Source: Aplysia californica
Lineage: Eukaryota > Mollusca > Gastropoda > Aplysiida > Aplysiidae
NCBI RefSeq assembly: GCF_000002075.1
Contig: NW_004798419.1
Location: 2,845 to 66,844 of the forward strand
DNA length: 64,000 bases
Direction: 5' to 3'
A program made the position numbers and the translations under genes. The notes beneath the pieces were generated by a model. It had not been told where the DNA came from. It saw nothing but the letters and a program-made list of their open reading frames with translations, and ran no database searches. Numbering within the stretch: position 1 is the stretch's first letter; each line of letters starts with the position of its first letter. Shown here in pieces: positions 22,676 to 36,485 of this stretch.

Positions 22676-24538
22676 GTTCGTTCATAACAATGATGACACA
22701 AATTTATGAATACTCAAAGTTCCTTTCTTCAGCTAGGCTGATGTTATATTTTGAGACATAGCAAATAACTTCCAAAACTACATAGAATTGACAATTTATA
22801 AAAATCTTTATTAATTTTTGATAAAATTACTTTTTTGTGTCATAATAGTTATGAACGAACAATAAGTGACCAAAATACTATCAATTATATCAAGTTTCAT
22901 CGACTAGAATTGTCTAAAATAACACTCAATTGACTAATTATAGTCAAGTGATAAATGAAAGACCATTAAACAGCTATTTTTAAACGCAGACTGGTCTTAG
23001 GGCATATTATGCATAAATTTAAAGTTCGTTCATAACCATTATGACACACTGTTTCGTTCATAACTATTATGACAAATTTTACTTTTGGCCCCTAAAATTT
23101 ACTTATACTGTTCTGTCTTTCACATAAAACGGTTTTCATTTATGAGGCTTTCCTTAAAATGATAGATTCCTCTATGTAGGGAGAATTCAAAGTTTATATT
23201 TCCTGAAAAACCCTTAGAATACCTTTAAAATGGTTCGTTCATAACAATTATGACAAACTTCAATTTTGACCTAAAAATTTACTCATTTTGATCTGTCATT
23301 CATTTTTTTAAACTTTTATTAAATGAAACTCTCCTCATAATATGTATCTCTGTACATGTTTTTAAAGTTTGTTAACACTGAAAAGCCCTCAAAATATATA
23401 AAATGGACTATAAATAGTTCGTTCATAACCATTACTACAAAAGTATAATACTAATTAAAATCCACACCCATACACTTATGATAAAAATAAAAATATCAGA
23501 ATGTATGCAAGGTCTATTCTGTCCTTTAGTTGGGTTAAAATTAAAAATACACCCCAAAACAACTGTAAATTACATGGAATTAGGTTTCGTTCATAACCGT
23601 TATGACACACTGTTTCGTTCATAACTATTATGACAAATTTTACTTTGGGCCCAAAAAATTAACTTATTGTTCTGTCATTCACATAAAATTGTTTTAATTT
23701 ATGAGACTCTCCTCAAAATAAGTTATATGTTGGAAGAATTCAAAGTTTAATCACTGAAAAACCCTTAGAATACCTTTAATTGTTCGTTCATAACTATTAT
23801 GACAAACTTCAGTTTTGACCTAAAAATTAACATTTTGACCTGTCATTTACTTTAAAATTTCATATTAAATGAAAGTTTCCTCATAATATGTATCTGTGTA
23901 CATGTTTTTAATGTTTATCAACTCTGTAAAGCCCTCAGAGTACAATATGTAGTTCGTTCATAACCATTACTACAAAAGTAAAATACTAATTAAAATCCAG
24001 ACCCATACACTTATCATAAAAATCAAAATATCAGAATATAAGCAAGGTCTGATACATCCTCAAGTTGGGTTAAAATTAAAAATACATCCCAAAACAACTG
24101 TAAATTACATGGAATAAGGTTTCGTTCATAATCATTATGACACACTGTCACGTTCATAACATGATGACAATCCATTATGACAAGCATATTTTTGCCTCTC
24201 CTTCGCTTCTCTTTTGAGTCATCAGCACGATACTCTTCCATGTTCATTCCACCATGTAAAAGGATGTTGTGAAACAGTGGGAAGTCCCTCACATGATATT
24301 TTGCGGAAATATCATAAAGTGTTTGTTCATAACATCATTATGACAAACCTGGATTATCTCAATCAAAGTCATATTTAAGCAAAACCATGCGATGGAGTGG
24401 AAAATTACCCTTCTGATGGATCAATGTCAAACCAATATTTAATACCGGTCATTTCCCGGGATGATATGTTTAACGATTTGGGTTTTCTAGACCTTGGAAA
24501 GTCTGATGATGTAATTATGACACGAGTTATGAACGAAC
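22676..24538. repeat. Array of the GTTCGTTCATAAC-NATTATGACA motif
   Basis: The motif occurs about 14 times: plus-oriented near 22676, 23024, 23052, 23233, 23417, 23585, 23612, 23782, 23952, 24119, 24149 and 24321, and inverted at about 22839-22860 and 24512-24538. Copies fall about 170-190 bp apart, with close pairs starting each higher-order unit. The spacer text repeats too (TGTCATTCA, CCTCATAATATGTATCT, TAAAATCCA-ACCCATACACTTAT), giving units of 561 and 534 bp. The first motif and the inverted last one face each other like element ends. No coding potential is seen. It may be a satellite or a DNA element with internal tandem repeats. Confidence 0.85.
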
Positions 24539-24544
24539 TTATAA

Positions 24545-27150
24545 ATTTTACTCAGCAATAACATCATTAATATAAAAAAATAAAACCCTTTTAATGGACA
24601 CACGCTGTTATGATGGTGTATACAAACTATTTTCAATGTTTGAATGCACTACTGTTTGATAGTTTAAGATTAACAATATTCTGTATTTAACATACAATTA
24701 CGTGTGCACTCAGGATGAGTAAAAAATGCCCTATTTTTAGTACTATTATCTTTCTATGTAGAGATATAAGATGCACACATCAATCCACTTGCTCATGCAG
24801 CTTGACCAACTTATTTCCTTGCCATATGCATAAAGTTTTCAGAAGAAAACATATTTTACCATGAGTAGTGGTTGATTAAAAAAGTCCTCATGCAAACACC
24901 CCCACCTTTTGGCAAAAGCTCAAATATATATCATATTATATTCCTCCCATTCACATAGAGATTTTTGTAAGGCAAAGGGTCATTTCACTGTTTAAAAGAG
25001 GCCTGGTGACATATGTGTCCCTACCGGTCAATATCAGTCACATATGAAGGAAATTTGAAAACTGAGTTAACATTATTTTCAAAAACTATCTCCTTTTCTC
25101 TACAATTTAAAACAAGAATGAAGTAAATATGACCATATTTGAAGAAAATGCAGAACTTTTAATTGTGCGAGGTGAGAAAACACGAAAGGGAGAAAATGGC
25201 CTTCGAAGTTGAGCAATATGTTTCCTTAGCAATGAGGGCTCTTAGAATTGAGGTAGAGACTTGAAATTTAGCAGTTATCTTGGCAATGTGACAGCAAGGT
25301 AGCATACTGAAGTAGAAAACTATTCATTACAGAGAAAAAAACTTATGGACAAAACATTTTCACGAGAATGGACTTCACATGAAATGCAACAAAATATTAG
25401 CATATTAATACAAGGTATCAGATACTAAATTTTCAAAATAGCTGTATGTCAAATTCATCTGTTTCATATGAAAGGCCTGTGTCTCCTGAGAATTTTGGTA
25501 CCATACTTTTACCTCTAAGTCAATATTTAAGAGAGTGGCAGCTGTTTCAATTTAACATAATCAAATTTTTGCTGAAGTCATTAACTGGCTGCAACCCCAT
25601 GTTTGACTGATAATAAAAGAGTACCAAGGAACCAAACATCTCTACATTAACAGAGTACAATCATTATGACAAAGAAATGAAGCCTAATTTTTTTCAGACT
25701 GTGAGATCATTACAAATAAGTATTTTATTGCCTCAAACACGATGATCTGTCGTTATTTCAATAAAAACACCGAGCGTTGTCTCGGCCAGTGCCGCACCAG
25801 CCATCGTGGGGAGCGAGCGGCTAAATGCTGTAGTGTGCTGAGTGCTCCCGGTAGTTTCAGGGAAGGATTCGTGCAAAATAATTCCAAGTCGATGACTTTA
25901 TATCTAATCTAATAGAAAAAGAGCTGTTCTTTCTATTGGTACTTTTTTTTCAGCCGGTATTTTACACTTTTCGGGTTAAAAATGATCTGTGAAAGCTTAG
26001 ACGCTTTTTTTTTCAAGGTTTCTATCCAAACGCCAAAGGCCAAAAATAGTAACCACGGGAAACCACGTTTAAAAGATGTATAGTTCTCCGTCGATGAAAA
26101 GACAGTATTTAATCATCAATCTGTGTGCAAAGCATTCAAATGCATGGGTGTCAATTTTGAACCGACCCTCCTTGCCTTCCGACCACGAGGGGCTTCCCTT
26201 TCCAGGGCGATTCTCCAGCTCATACTCGGATTATAATATACAAATAACTTACACAGTTGTAAAGAAGGAAATCTGAACTTTTTCAGAGTGGTCAGTATTT
26301 GGTGTTTATAGAAAAAGAGCAAAGAAACAGATATCTGAATTACCCCCATTTTACCGAAACCACTCACTCGGAAGGCAGCGAGTCGGTTTACGTGCAGTGT
26401 TTGCACTACCTAACATTGCAATAGCATCATAAACACACGAGAGCACTCAAACGCACGCACACACACTCAAATGCACACACACACAACACACACAGGCACA
26501 TACACACTCATACAAACACACCAACACACATACACATAGACCGCCTCGCTGGCCTCTTGGTAAAGAGTCCGCTTTGAGAGATTTAGAGGAAGGTTAATTA
26601 ATCTTTTAAAAGCACTAAAACACAAGAAAAACCAATTTTTAAGTCAGCCAAAGTGTAAGACTGAAAGATCAACAGACGATAACAGCTAGCAGGGCACGCC
26701 CACACAGTCAGCTGTTTAAGTAAACAAGCTTGAAGTGAGCCAGAAGTCATCGTTTTTACTCCATTTACCAATCAGAGTAGTCTACATTTCAGACCATTCA
26801 TGCTCGAAAGGGGGTCAAAATCTTTTTTAAAAGTTGCGAATGAAGAACATTGAAGCAAAGATACTCCAATATGGAGTATCTTTGGTTGAAGCAAAGGTGG
26901 CACTGAGGTAATGGTTCTAAAAATAATCTCACAGCTACACACTAGCAAGGTCCAAATTCCTTTATCTCGTCACCCAGGCTCACAACAAACCACACTTGCC
27001 TCCAAAATAAATCAAAATAAAATATTTATAGTTGATTAGAATTTATTCTTATCTTATATGAAGCTCAAGACATCAAACTTTCAACCAAAAAACAAAAATT
27101 TCATGGAAAGTCACTTTTTTGTCTTTCGAGCTTCTTAGTTCATAATAGCA
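24545..27150. other. Region upstream of the PLD3-like gene, no gene supported
   Basis: No conserved exon was found. A slightly CG-richer patch at about 25780-25890 could be promoter or 5' UTR of the PLD3-like gene, but I cannot show this. Short CA-rich runs lie at 26440-26540. Confidence 0.45.
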
Positions 27151-27405
27151 TACTGCGTCTTACGACTGATATTGAGCGGGGCAGACAGATACATGCATCC
27201 TTGCCTGACTCCACCTTTAATCTGCATATTTGCTGCTCTCCCCCTCAATAATTCTTTCAGCACAATCTGTTTGTCCCGGTACAAATATTATTATTCCAAT
27301 GATATTAAAATTCCTCTTCCATCAGCTCTTCTAAAATCTTATTTTACAACTGTATCAAAAGCCTTTAAATAATCAATGAAGCATGAAACAGATCTTTGTG
27401 TGTTT
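27150..27405 (-). mobile_element. LINE reverse transcriptase fragment
   Basis: On the minus strand, CFIDYLKAFDTV (about 27349-27385) is the RT active-site motif A, and IKGGVRQGCMYLSAPLNI (about 27165-27220) is the next RT block. The link between them is frame-broken. The fragment ends about 70 bp before exon 1 of the PLD3-like gene. It is too divergent to pair confidently with the LINE at 19-21 kb. Confidence 0.82.
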
Positions 27406-27477
27406 CAGATTAAGACAAGATAATGGTGAAGACTTTTATATTGAAAATGGTTTTTCACTTTCTCTTTCAGTCATAAA

Positions 27478-30400
27478 ATGTTAGCAGCAAAGGTCTCGAC
27501 AAGCACATGGTTTGTCCTGCTACTATGGTGTGCCAGTACGATCATACATGCGCAAGAACAAAGACTCAATGTGAAATGCATGGATCAGTGCACGTAAGTA
27601 ATGATAATAATATTAATAAATAGGATTTGTATAGTGCATGTCCACGCTTGACTGCAAGCTTTATCATACTTTATGCACTTTACACTATATAAATATTTTT
27701 ACCCCAGCAGACCATAGACCACTCAAAAACATTCTCAGCTTCCCAAGAAGCATACAGTGCAAACAGCTGATTAAGCGCTCAAACACTCTAACAAAGTACA
27801 AATGAAAGGAGTGATGGCGTGTACAGGCCCATTATTTTACACAGATTTATAAGAAGTGATGGCGTGTACAAGCCCATTATTTTACACAGATTTATAAGGA
27901 GTGATGGCGTGTACAGGCCCATTATTTTACACAGAGATTTATAAGGAGTGATGGCATGTACAGGCCCATTATTTTACACAGAGATTTATAAGGGGTGATG
28001 GCGCGTACAGGCCCGTATTTTACACAGAGATTTATAAGGGGTGATGGCGCGTACAGGCCCGTATTTTACACAGAGATAAAGGAGTGATGGTGTGTGTGTA
28101 CAGGCCCATAGTTTACAAAGGGATAAAGGAGTGATCGCGTGTGCAGGTCCATATTTTACTCAGGGATGTCTGGGTTTTCTCCCTCCAACATGCTGTAACT
28201 ACACTTGCCTCCCTCTCTTTCTGCAGCTATTCATTATATTGTGACCTTTTAACTTGCTTCTGTCTGTACATTTCACCATCATGTAAAAGATGCTTAAGGT
28301 GTAGACATTAATTATATATATATAATTAGCCGATAGCCACCTGGGACATGGGTGGTTTTCATATTAGGGCCACTCCATGAAAAATGAAACTGCAGCAGTG
28401 ACACACTTAGCAGAGCGATGACATGCTAAAAACATTCTAAGCTTTCTTTCTTTTTTTCTTTTTAGGTGTTAGAGGCAACCTTCATNNNNNNNNNNNNNNN
28501 NNNNNNNNNNNNNNNNNNNNNNNNNNNNNNNNNNNNNNNNNNNNNNNNNNNNNNNNNNNNNNNNNNNNNNNNNNNNNNNNNNNNNCGGGTTCGAATCCGG
28601 GAAGCGACCAAAAAATGTTCTTCTCTAAAATTGTCTCCTTTCACCTCCTTTCCTGCTCTCTAGCAATGTTCTGTTGTCTGCTTTCGTTTCCACTTTATAC
28701 CTCCACCCTCTCACCTCCTTTGCCCCCTCCTCTGGGCTCCTGACTCTTTCTGCAGCCTTTCGACTTCTACCCCATGTCTCCTCCTTACTGCTGTCTGTCT
28801 GCCACGCCCCTGATCTTCTGGTAGGAAAGATCTACACCTAGTCTTCTCGGACAAGGGCGAAAAATGTCGGAGGGCCCGTGTGCAAGTTGCGCACGTTAAA
28901 GATCCCTTGGTGGTTTAAAATCGATAAGAGTAGGCTTTGGCCGCCACCTGGGCAAAATTCAAAATTTTCTTCCAACTGAAAATATTAGGTGTGTCCCGCG
29001 CGCTCATATGACCGTATGAAGTTGCGAGCGCCATAAAACACTTACCAAAAAAAAAAAATGAGAATGCAACATAGTGAATTGTTGACATTGGGGTTGCGTG
29101 ATTGTACTTGTATAGCTTGTTCTTTCTTACTCATATTGACGGCCAATAACTTGTATTACAAAAAGCATGCCCCAAGGGATTGGTCACACATGTGTCGTTA
29201 CATAAAAAATAAAAGTCATCACTGGGTACAGCCTGTACAACATGTATTAACAGAGACCATTATGAGAGAAGAAATGTTGGTGGCGTCGGTGGCCTAGTGG
29301 TTACTTGACTCGTAATCGTGGGGTTGCACTTGCAGGCTCTGGTGCGGTTTGCTTCTTTTCTATCAAACATCTATCGTCTTTATCCCTCCTCCTTCTTTTT
29401 TGTGTTTGTTACTCTCCTGTAACGCCTCTATTCTTCGGCACTTATATGACCTTATTGTGTTGCAAGTGCCGTAAAACTCTTACTAAAACTTTAAAAAAGA
29501 CAATACCATGATTGCGTCTTTTTTTCCCCTTGTTCCAATTTCAGATTCACCCTTGTGGAGAGCATTCCAGAAAATCTTACCTACACTGCATCAGCTCCCA
29601 TTTTGCTCTCAACCTACGAAGCACACCTAAGAATTCTTCGAAATGCAAAATCATCTATCCACCTCTCTACATTCTACTGGACCCTCCTGGGCAATGATAC
29701 TGACTTCCATGACTACAGTTCCTATAAGGTAACTATGCGATTTTCAGATGTAAAGCCAGCGTTTTTTATTTTTAGAGTTTTTTAAGTTTACTTTATCTCT
29801 TTAAAATTGTATGGTCGTAAAAGACCCTCGCTGAAAATCATAGGGCTCCTGCTGACATGAGGGAAATGTTACAAGACAAAGTAAATAAAAACTAGGTTTT
29901 TGTGTTTAAAAAAAAGTATTTTTTATGTACTGCCTATTGTGATGATGTGCATACAGGGATTTAATTTCATTGATAGAAATTACTGCTGTTTTGTAGGTGA
30001 ATGCAGTGGCATACCGTTTATGTTTTAAAGCTCACCACAAATGTAGCAGGTCAAGTGAATCTGTTATCTAAAATAAACTACAAAAATATTATCTCAACTG
30101 ATTAAATGGCTAAGGGTGTGAAGTGTTCCTCTCAGTGCATCAGATGAGTGGAACAGTGTCTGCAGATCCTGATTAATGCTGATAAAAGTTTTTGTCCTAT
30201 TGAAGAGTGACCTACGTGGGATCTCGTTAAAAAATAATACGTTTTTTACCAGCTAGATAATCATATTCACTACAGGTTTAACTTAAGGTGTTGTATTGTA
30301 ATGGTTATAGTTATAATAACTTTAAATCCCTGAGCTCCCTTGATATGATTTAGATCCTTTCTGAGGTGAGATTTTTTCGTCCTCCCTGTCAAGGCTGTCT

Positions 30401-33400
30401 CTGGCTGATTCTGATACAGCATCCGAATGGAAAGATGGATTAAATATACTTCCCCATCCTGGAATCGAACCTCTTTCTTTTGTGTTCCACAAAAATAAAG
30501 CGAAGCATCAAAATAGCTAAGAAGAACTCTAATAAAGTGAGGCCAACCCTGAAAAATAGAAACACCCTAATGACTGCTAAAATAAGGGTTCTAAAAGGCC
30601 ATGTGAGGTCAATGCTTCTATGTCTGTGAATGCTGGACAATTACCAAATATGGTAACAAAAAATTTGAAAAATGAAAAAATTAAATAAAAGAAGGAAATC
30701 TGAACTTTTTTTTTTTTGACTTGAGAATTTTGAGGAAGAAAAAGAAATCAAATGAGGAAGTCCTGAGAGAAGCCCCCAAAAACTGAGAATGGTTGAATCA
30801 ACAAAAAGGCTTTGAACATCTTGCTCTCACTGAAAAATCCGAAGGCAAACAAGGCAGGGAACAATTTATTTGGAAGACCTGAACAGATGGATGATGGGGA
30901 AACACCAGGATAATTAGGCATGGCAGGATGAAAGCACTTGTGGATGAGCAGAGCTTTCTGGCTTCTCTCTTGGTTTCAGCATTTCTTATTCATGAAGCCT
31001 CATATAAGTACACTTCTTTATTTTTTACAATTAATGAAACTGCTCATTAGTACTCTGCATTCCTTTTCAATAATATCTTTTTCCTTGACTAGGGGGAAAG
31101 CATCTTCAACAGTATCAATGCAATTGCTAAGGCGGGCAATGTAACAGTGATGCTGGCACAGAACAACTCCAATGCTGACACTGACATTTTGAGTAAAAGT
31201 AAGTTCTGTGGTTTTCTTTGCCGGGGGTAAGTACATGGCTTTTCAAAAATCATGTGGCTTTCTTGCGCAAGTTGTTTTCTACTTCGTTGAAGTAGTGAGA
31301 ATTTATTTTGTGTTAGAAGAACAGAATTTGTAAATCTTCATTTTCTTGTTTAACATTTTGCCGTCACATCTCACCGATCGGTGATGTTTATCACCCAGTG
31401 TCTTTGGATTTTCCCCAAAATGCCTTTGCCTTTGATGGCAAGGGTTTTTACTATATGAGCCTTGTGATGGCAAAGTGTTAATCGACTTATAAAACAGGCA
31501 AAAGAAAATGGTTTTAAAAATCCCAGATCTTGATTTTTTATTCACTTCTACTGCATAAGTGGTTTTGAGTTGAGGGGGTTTAGTACACAGTATTGAGCAC
31601 TCTGCCGACTTTTAAAAATTTGTCAATGGTGTTGGCGGGTGCTCTTGTGTGGTTTGCGCTTTCTTCACTTTCAAATATCTGTCATCTTCATCTCTCCTCT
31701 TTTTCTTTATTAAATACGTTACTCTCTAGTGGTGCTTTTATATAGTGACTTATATAACTGTAACTAAAACTAAACTGGAGGCTTTTTAGGATTTCAAGAA
31801 TAAACAACAAAATCCTTGCAAAGCAATAGCCTTTTTGTTCATGTAAAATTCCATGATATCTTACCTAAGAGGGGTGTAAAGTAGTTTGTAGTTTTGAGTT
31901 ATACAAAGGTCACTGTGAATGACTGTATCACTGTTCAAGTTTTTGCTCATATTGTCACTGGTTTGAGAGAGTCAACAACAGTGGTACAAGTAGGTCTAAC
32001 AACAGTTAGGGTGGAGCATACGACAGAGCACCCGTGTCAATAGTGTCATGAAACTGTCAGATGAACTCGCTCATCAATGAACAGTTCTCTATATTAGGCT
32101 GTTTTGTTTTTAGGACTGATATTGACCTTCATAACATCTTAGAGGTATTGCAATATAAAAGACCAAAAAAGTGGTCACTTAATCGGGTGGTTAGTGGTTG
32201 CCTTTTATGGTTAATTCCCATGTCAGAGATATTTGTTAATAAACATATACAGTAGAACCTGCTCTGACACTAACGACCACGTGTGCAAAACATTGCCTGT
32301 ACAAACTACCATTTCTCACTACCCCCCACCTGACTATTACATGTATGACCACTTTTCTTCTCACAGTTGCAAAAAAAAAGAAAATACAACAATGCATCAT
32401 GTGACCCTAATAAAAGAAATGAGGTAAAAAAAAAATTACAAGAGTTACTGAATTTCTTGCATCAGTGACGATATATTACAGCTGTATTCCTAGGAGTCAA
32501 ATGTTTCCCCCCCTTACAGACTGCAAAGTTGTTTTTTATTCATTTTTAGAATGCATGTGTTTACAACAAAAAATGCTAAAAATATTCTATCTCTTTCTTG
32601 TTTTTTGTCTCAGATGGTGCTCAAGTGCGTACGGTAGACTTCGAACGTCTGATAGGAGCTGGCGTGTTACACACGAAGATGCATCTGGTGGATGGACAGC
32701 ATATGTATCTTGGTAGTGCGAACATGGACTGGAGGTCGTACACACAGGTAATGGAGAACATAAAGTAGCTTTTGTCACCGAAAGAAAGTAAGAAACATCT
32801 ACTACTAAAGTGTGGCGATTTTGTTTTTGTCGGCTCTCACCCAACTTAGGCTGTAAGTTAGAGTCAGAATCTGTTATTGGGTTTTGTTGTGTCGTCCACT
32901 ACCTGGGAATGTGAGTGACTCCAACTTTTGCAGTTGAAATAATGAAGCCTTTATATATTTAAAGCTAACTAGGGGTAGAAATATGGTTGTGCTCTGAAGT
33001 TTCACTTTGTGAGAGTGGTTTTGTAGGTTTTTCTCCATTATACCAACTCATTTTGAAATTCATCTAGTTGTTTCTTACTTAAGCTATAGCAATCCTAAGT
33101 TGTCTGGCGAAACATGTTTTTATATTTTCAAGCCATTGAAAAATGTATTCCTGACTTGCACCCTTTAGCTGTATACTGCTTGATCAATAGGTCAATATCA
33201 AACCATAGAAAGCTCAAATTCAGTCATCCTCAAACAGAGAAAACAATGTAAAACTATGAGCCATTTCAATATATTTGTGGAAAATGAATCATTTGGTAAC
33301 AGTGTATAGTATTTTGCATTAGGATACATACAAACAAATGTATTGAGAATGCATTATGGCATATAGATATAATCATTAGCACATTTCAAACTCTCCAGTA

Positions 33401-36217
33401 CAGAAATTTTATTTTAAAAACTTGTCTTGATTTGAAGTGTCATACATTTTCTCATGTTTGTTTTGATTTTTTTTCCAGACCAAAGAGCTAGGAGTCCTTG
33501 TGGAAAACTGTCCTTGTTTAGGAAAAGATGCTGAAAAACTCTTCCAGGTGAGATAAGCATCATTCTAAGTGTTTTCAATGTCTTTACTTTAAGATGACTG
33601 GCACCACTCTTTTCTGTTTTAACTCATTTTCTATCTTTTCTTTTCTTTTTATACTTTTTGTGGGATTTTAGGGTTGTTTTGTTGTGGGGTTGTTTTGTTT
33701 GTTTGTTTGTTGTTGGTTTTTTTTGGGGGGAGGGGTATTCTTGTGTGCAAGCCATCAACATATGTTACAGAATCCAGCTTTCTGTCATTCAGTTTTTGCT
33801 TTGCACTGTTACTGTTACAAACTCTCACACCTATAAATCCGTGCTCTAATTTGGGAAGACTTTTCTTCTAATTTCTGATAGAAAGGCACTTTACACAAAT
33901 TTTGCCGACTTCACCCAGGTGGGAATGGGTACCCAGCTATAGACAGTGAAAGATCTTGTCAGTCTGTTAGTGTCTGAGCGCTTAACCAGCTGCTTGCACT
34001 GTATGCTTCCCGGTAAGCTGAGAATGTTTCTGAGTTTTCTATGGTCTGCTGGGGTAATAATATAGTGTAAAGCGCATAGAGCTTCCTTTCGAGTGGGGAC
34101 ATGCACTATACAAATGCTATTTATTATCTCCAGCTTACTTTTATCATTCTTAGATCGTATATTAGAAATTCCCTTCTCATCTGTATCCCTCCTTCCCTTC
34201 ATTTTTTAACATAAAATAAATAAAGTACAGTATCACCTCTGGCAAAAGTGGTTTTGTTTAGTTACCTGGAATTATAACGTTTATGACTGTACCTGTTTTA
34301 CATCTCTGCTAGAGATCCATTACTGGCATGCTAATAATACATGTGAAGAACAGGTTTTCTTTTTTTTTTTTGCGAGAGGCTCTTATGTTGGTGATTTGTT
34401 TAAAGATTCTGGAAGTATTTTTCTTCCTCTGTGCTACTGAAAATGTTGCTGTGTGTATACATGTATTGTCTTGTGCCATGATGTGGTAAATCTTGTTCTG
34501 TCGCCTTCAGAAAAGCGCAATTTTATTATATCATTCTCTCTTCAGTTTGAGGCAACTTTTGTTAAATCTTCATTTTCTTGCACAAAGATGACAGCTTGGC
34601 ACCTTTGTGTCCTCACTATATTGACTTTAAACTCCTCAAGAGACTTTTTCTTTGTTTTTTCCACTATATGTAAATGTGTGGCATTGTGGTGAAACAAGGT
34701 GTATGTCAAAATAATGGAATCAAAAAGAAGGCGTCATTTTTCTGCGCGTTGGGTAATTTTAAAAGTCTTTTTGGTTGAGCTCTACGGCTTTTATGTCTTT
34801 TTTAAAACACATTTTAATTTGTAGATAGTACTGACGAACATTGATCAACAAGAAAAATGTTTATTTGCAGTTTCCAAGGACTTTTGTATTTGAAGTCACC
34901 AAACTTTGGCTTCTGTTTTCTCGCTAATTTTACCTCTTATACAGGCAACCCTCATTTCCTTCTATTGCAAATATATTGGATTCTATTCTTGATAGATGGG
35001 CATTTTTAAAATCAAAAGCAAGGTAAATGAACAAGCTTTAAAATGATACCAATAACACCATATGCCCAAGAAATGACAAGCGCCTGATTCCACCGATTTG
35101 CGACACAAATTGCTATCATATTATGATTTCTTAGCTTCTTCTCAGCATCAGACTGTCTTTCTGTCTTGCCTTTTTCCTACACTTAATAGCTATTATCATT
35201 TGAATGTGCTTTTTGTCTGTACTCAAAAAACTAAAGCACACTGTTAGGCATCCCCCAAAAACTGAGAATGGTTTTAATAGCTCTCATTTTTAACAGATAT
35301 TTTCATGCAAAAGAATTCATGTCTACATCTTTCATTTCAACAAAAGTATAGTTTTCTGTATAACCTCTCATCTTTCCACATGGAGTATGTAAGGCATGTA
35401 GTTCCCGACAACTGTAATTTGTCCTTTTTGAAAAAAATTCTATGGTGAAGCAGGGTCGTAGACTCAACTTTTTCCATCTAGAGAATTTAGGCTTTCTTCT
35501 TTTATCTGCACCCATTGTGCTTTTTTCAAGGTTTCTTCTTTTTAAAAATGCGCTTAACCAGTTTAATGCTGACTTGACAAGGGTGTCTTGACCAGATTTT
35601 AATACATAAGTCTTTATTGATACACATGTTTTCATGTAAAGTCTAAAATTTGGGAAAGAGGGAAAGACTAGACTTTTTTCGACTTCTACCCCATGTCTCC
35701 AACTAAAACTATTAGAGAATTTAAAGATCCACTCCAACATAAAATGAATCTAAATATGGTCGCTTTTAAGTACAAGCGGGGTAACTGAGACTTCGGGGGT
35801 TTCCAGAAATCTTGACCTACACTAAAAGTGGGCATTGCCCTATCTATAGGAGAAGTTGTTTTTTTTTCGGTGTGTATATTTGTTTGGTCAAAGAGAAAAC
35901 TCTCTTCGTCTTTTTAAGAAACTGAACAAGGGGCAAAAACTTTACCTTCGAGTTTCCCAAAACAGCGTTTTTCGGGATAGCCCGCTTGTACTTATAAGCG
36001 ACCAAATATGAGCTTTCCATTTATATATTTGATTGTGCTTTGTTGTGCAGGTTGGGAAGGAAGTTATTTACTTTCAAGTTGTAATAAAATTGTTATCTCT
36101 AGATAACTGCCAACTGTGAGCTCTTGGCAGGCCAGCTGCCCCGCCCCCACTCCCCTCCCCCTCCCCATGACCCCGCTCTGGGGATTGGCCGAGGGCAAGG
36201 GCAAAGGCGTTGTCGTA

Positions 36218-36264
<47 letters not shown>

Positions 36265-36414
36265 TGTGTGGAGAGAGGGTCAGTTGATGTTTTCAGTCTC
36301 TGGATGTACCCCCCAACCCCTAAAAAAAATAAAAAATAACGATGAGGAGTGGAGGAAGAGAGCATTAGATGCACGTATGTTTGTGTGTGTGTGTGTGTGT
36401 GTGTGTGGAAGGGA

Positions 36415-36485
<71 letters not shown>

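Larger units (their letters stand above)
28586..33880 (+). repeat. Copy A of the duplicated PLD3-like exon 2-5 block
   Basis: Nearly identical over about 5.3 kb to 39661-44957 (offset 11,075, then 11,077 after about 30.7 kb). It contains exons 2A-5A, their introns, a SINE-2 (28586-29056), a SINE-1 (29273-29490) and a second SINE-1 fragment (31629-31775). Most of it differs from copy B by about one base in a hundred, by eye. Exceptions are the SINE-1 at 29.3 kb and dense clusters near 28761, 30356, 30691 and 30774. In exon 2 the protein has Thr at residue 53, where copy B has Pro; vertebrate PLD3 also has a nearby Pro, so B looks ancestral. Similarity stops abruptly at about 33881 in a SINE-3. 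Confidence 0.95.

Noticed and set aside
22676-24538. CRISPR-like array
   Set aside because: Eukaryotic context, motif spacing of 170-190 bp, spacers that are themselves repeated, and inverted copies. None fits CRISPR.
28586-33880. Copy A as a separate PLD gene
   Set aside because: It has only exons 2-5, with no start exon, no second HKD site and no stop of its own, so it cannot encode a complete enzyme.
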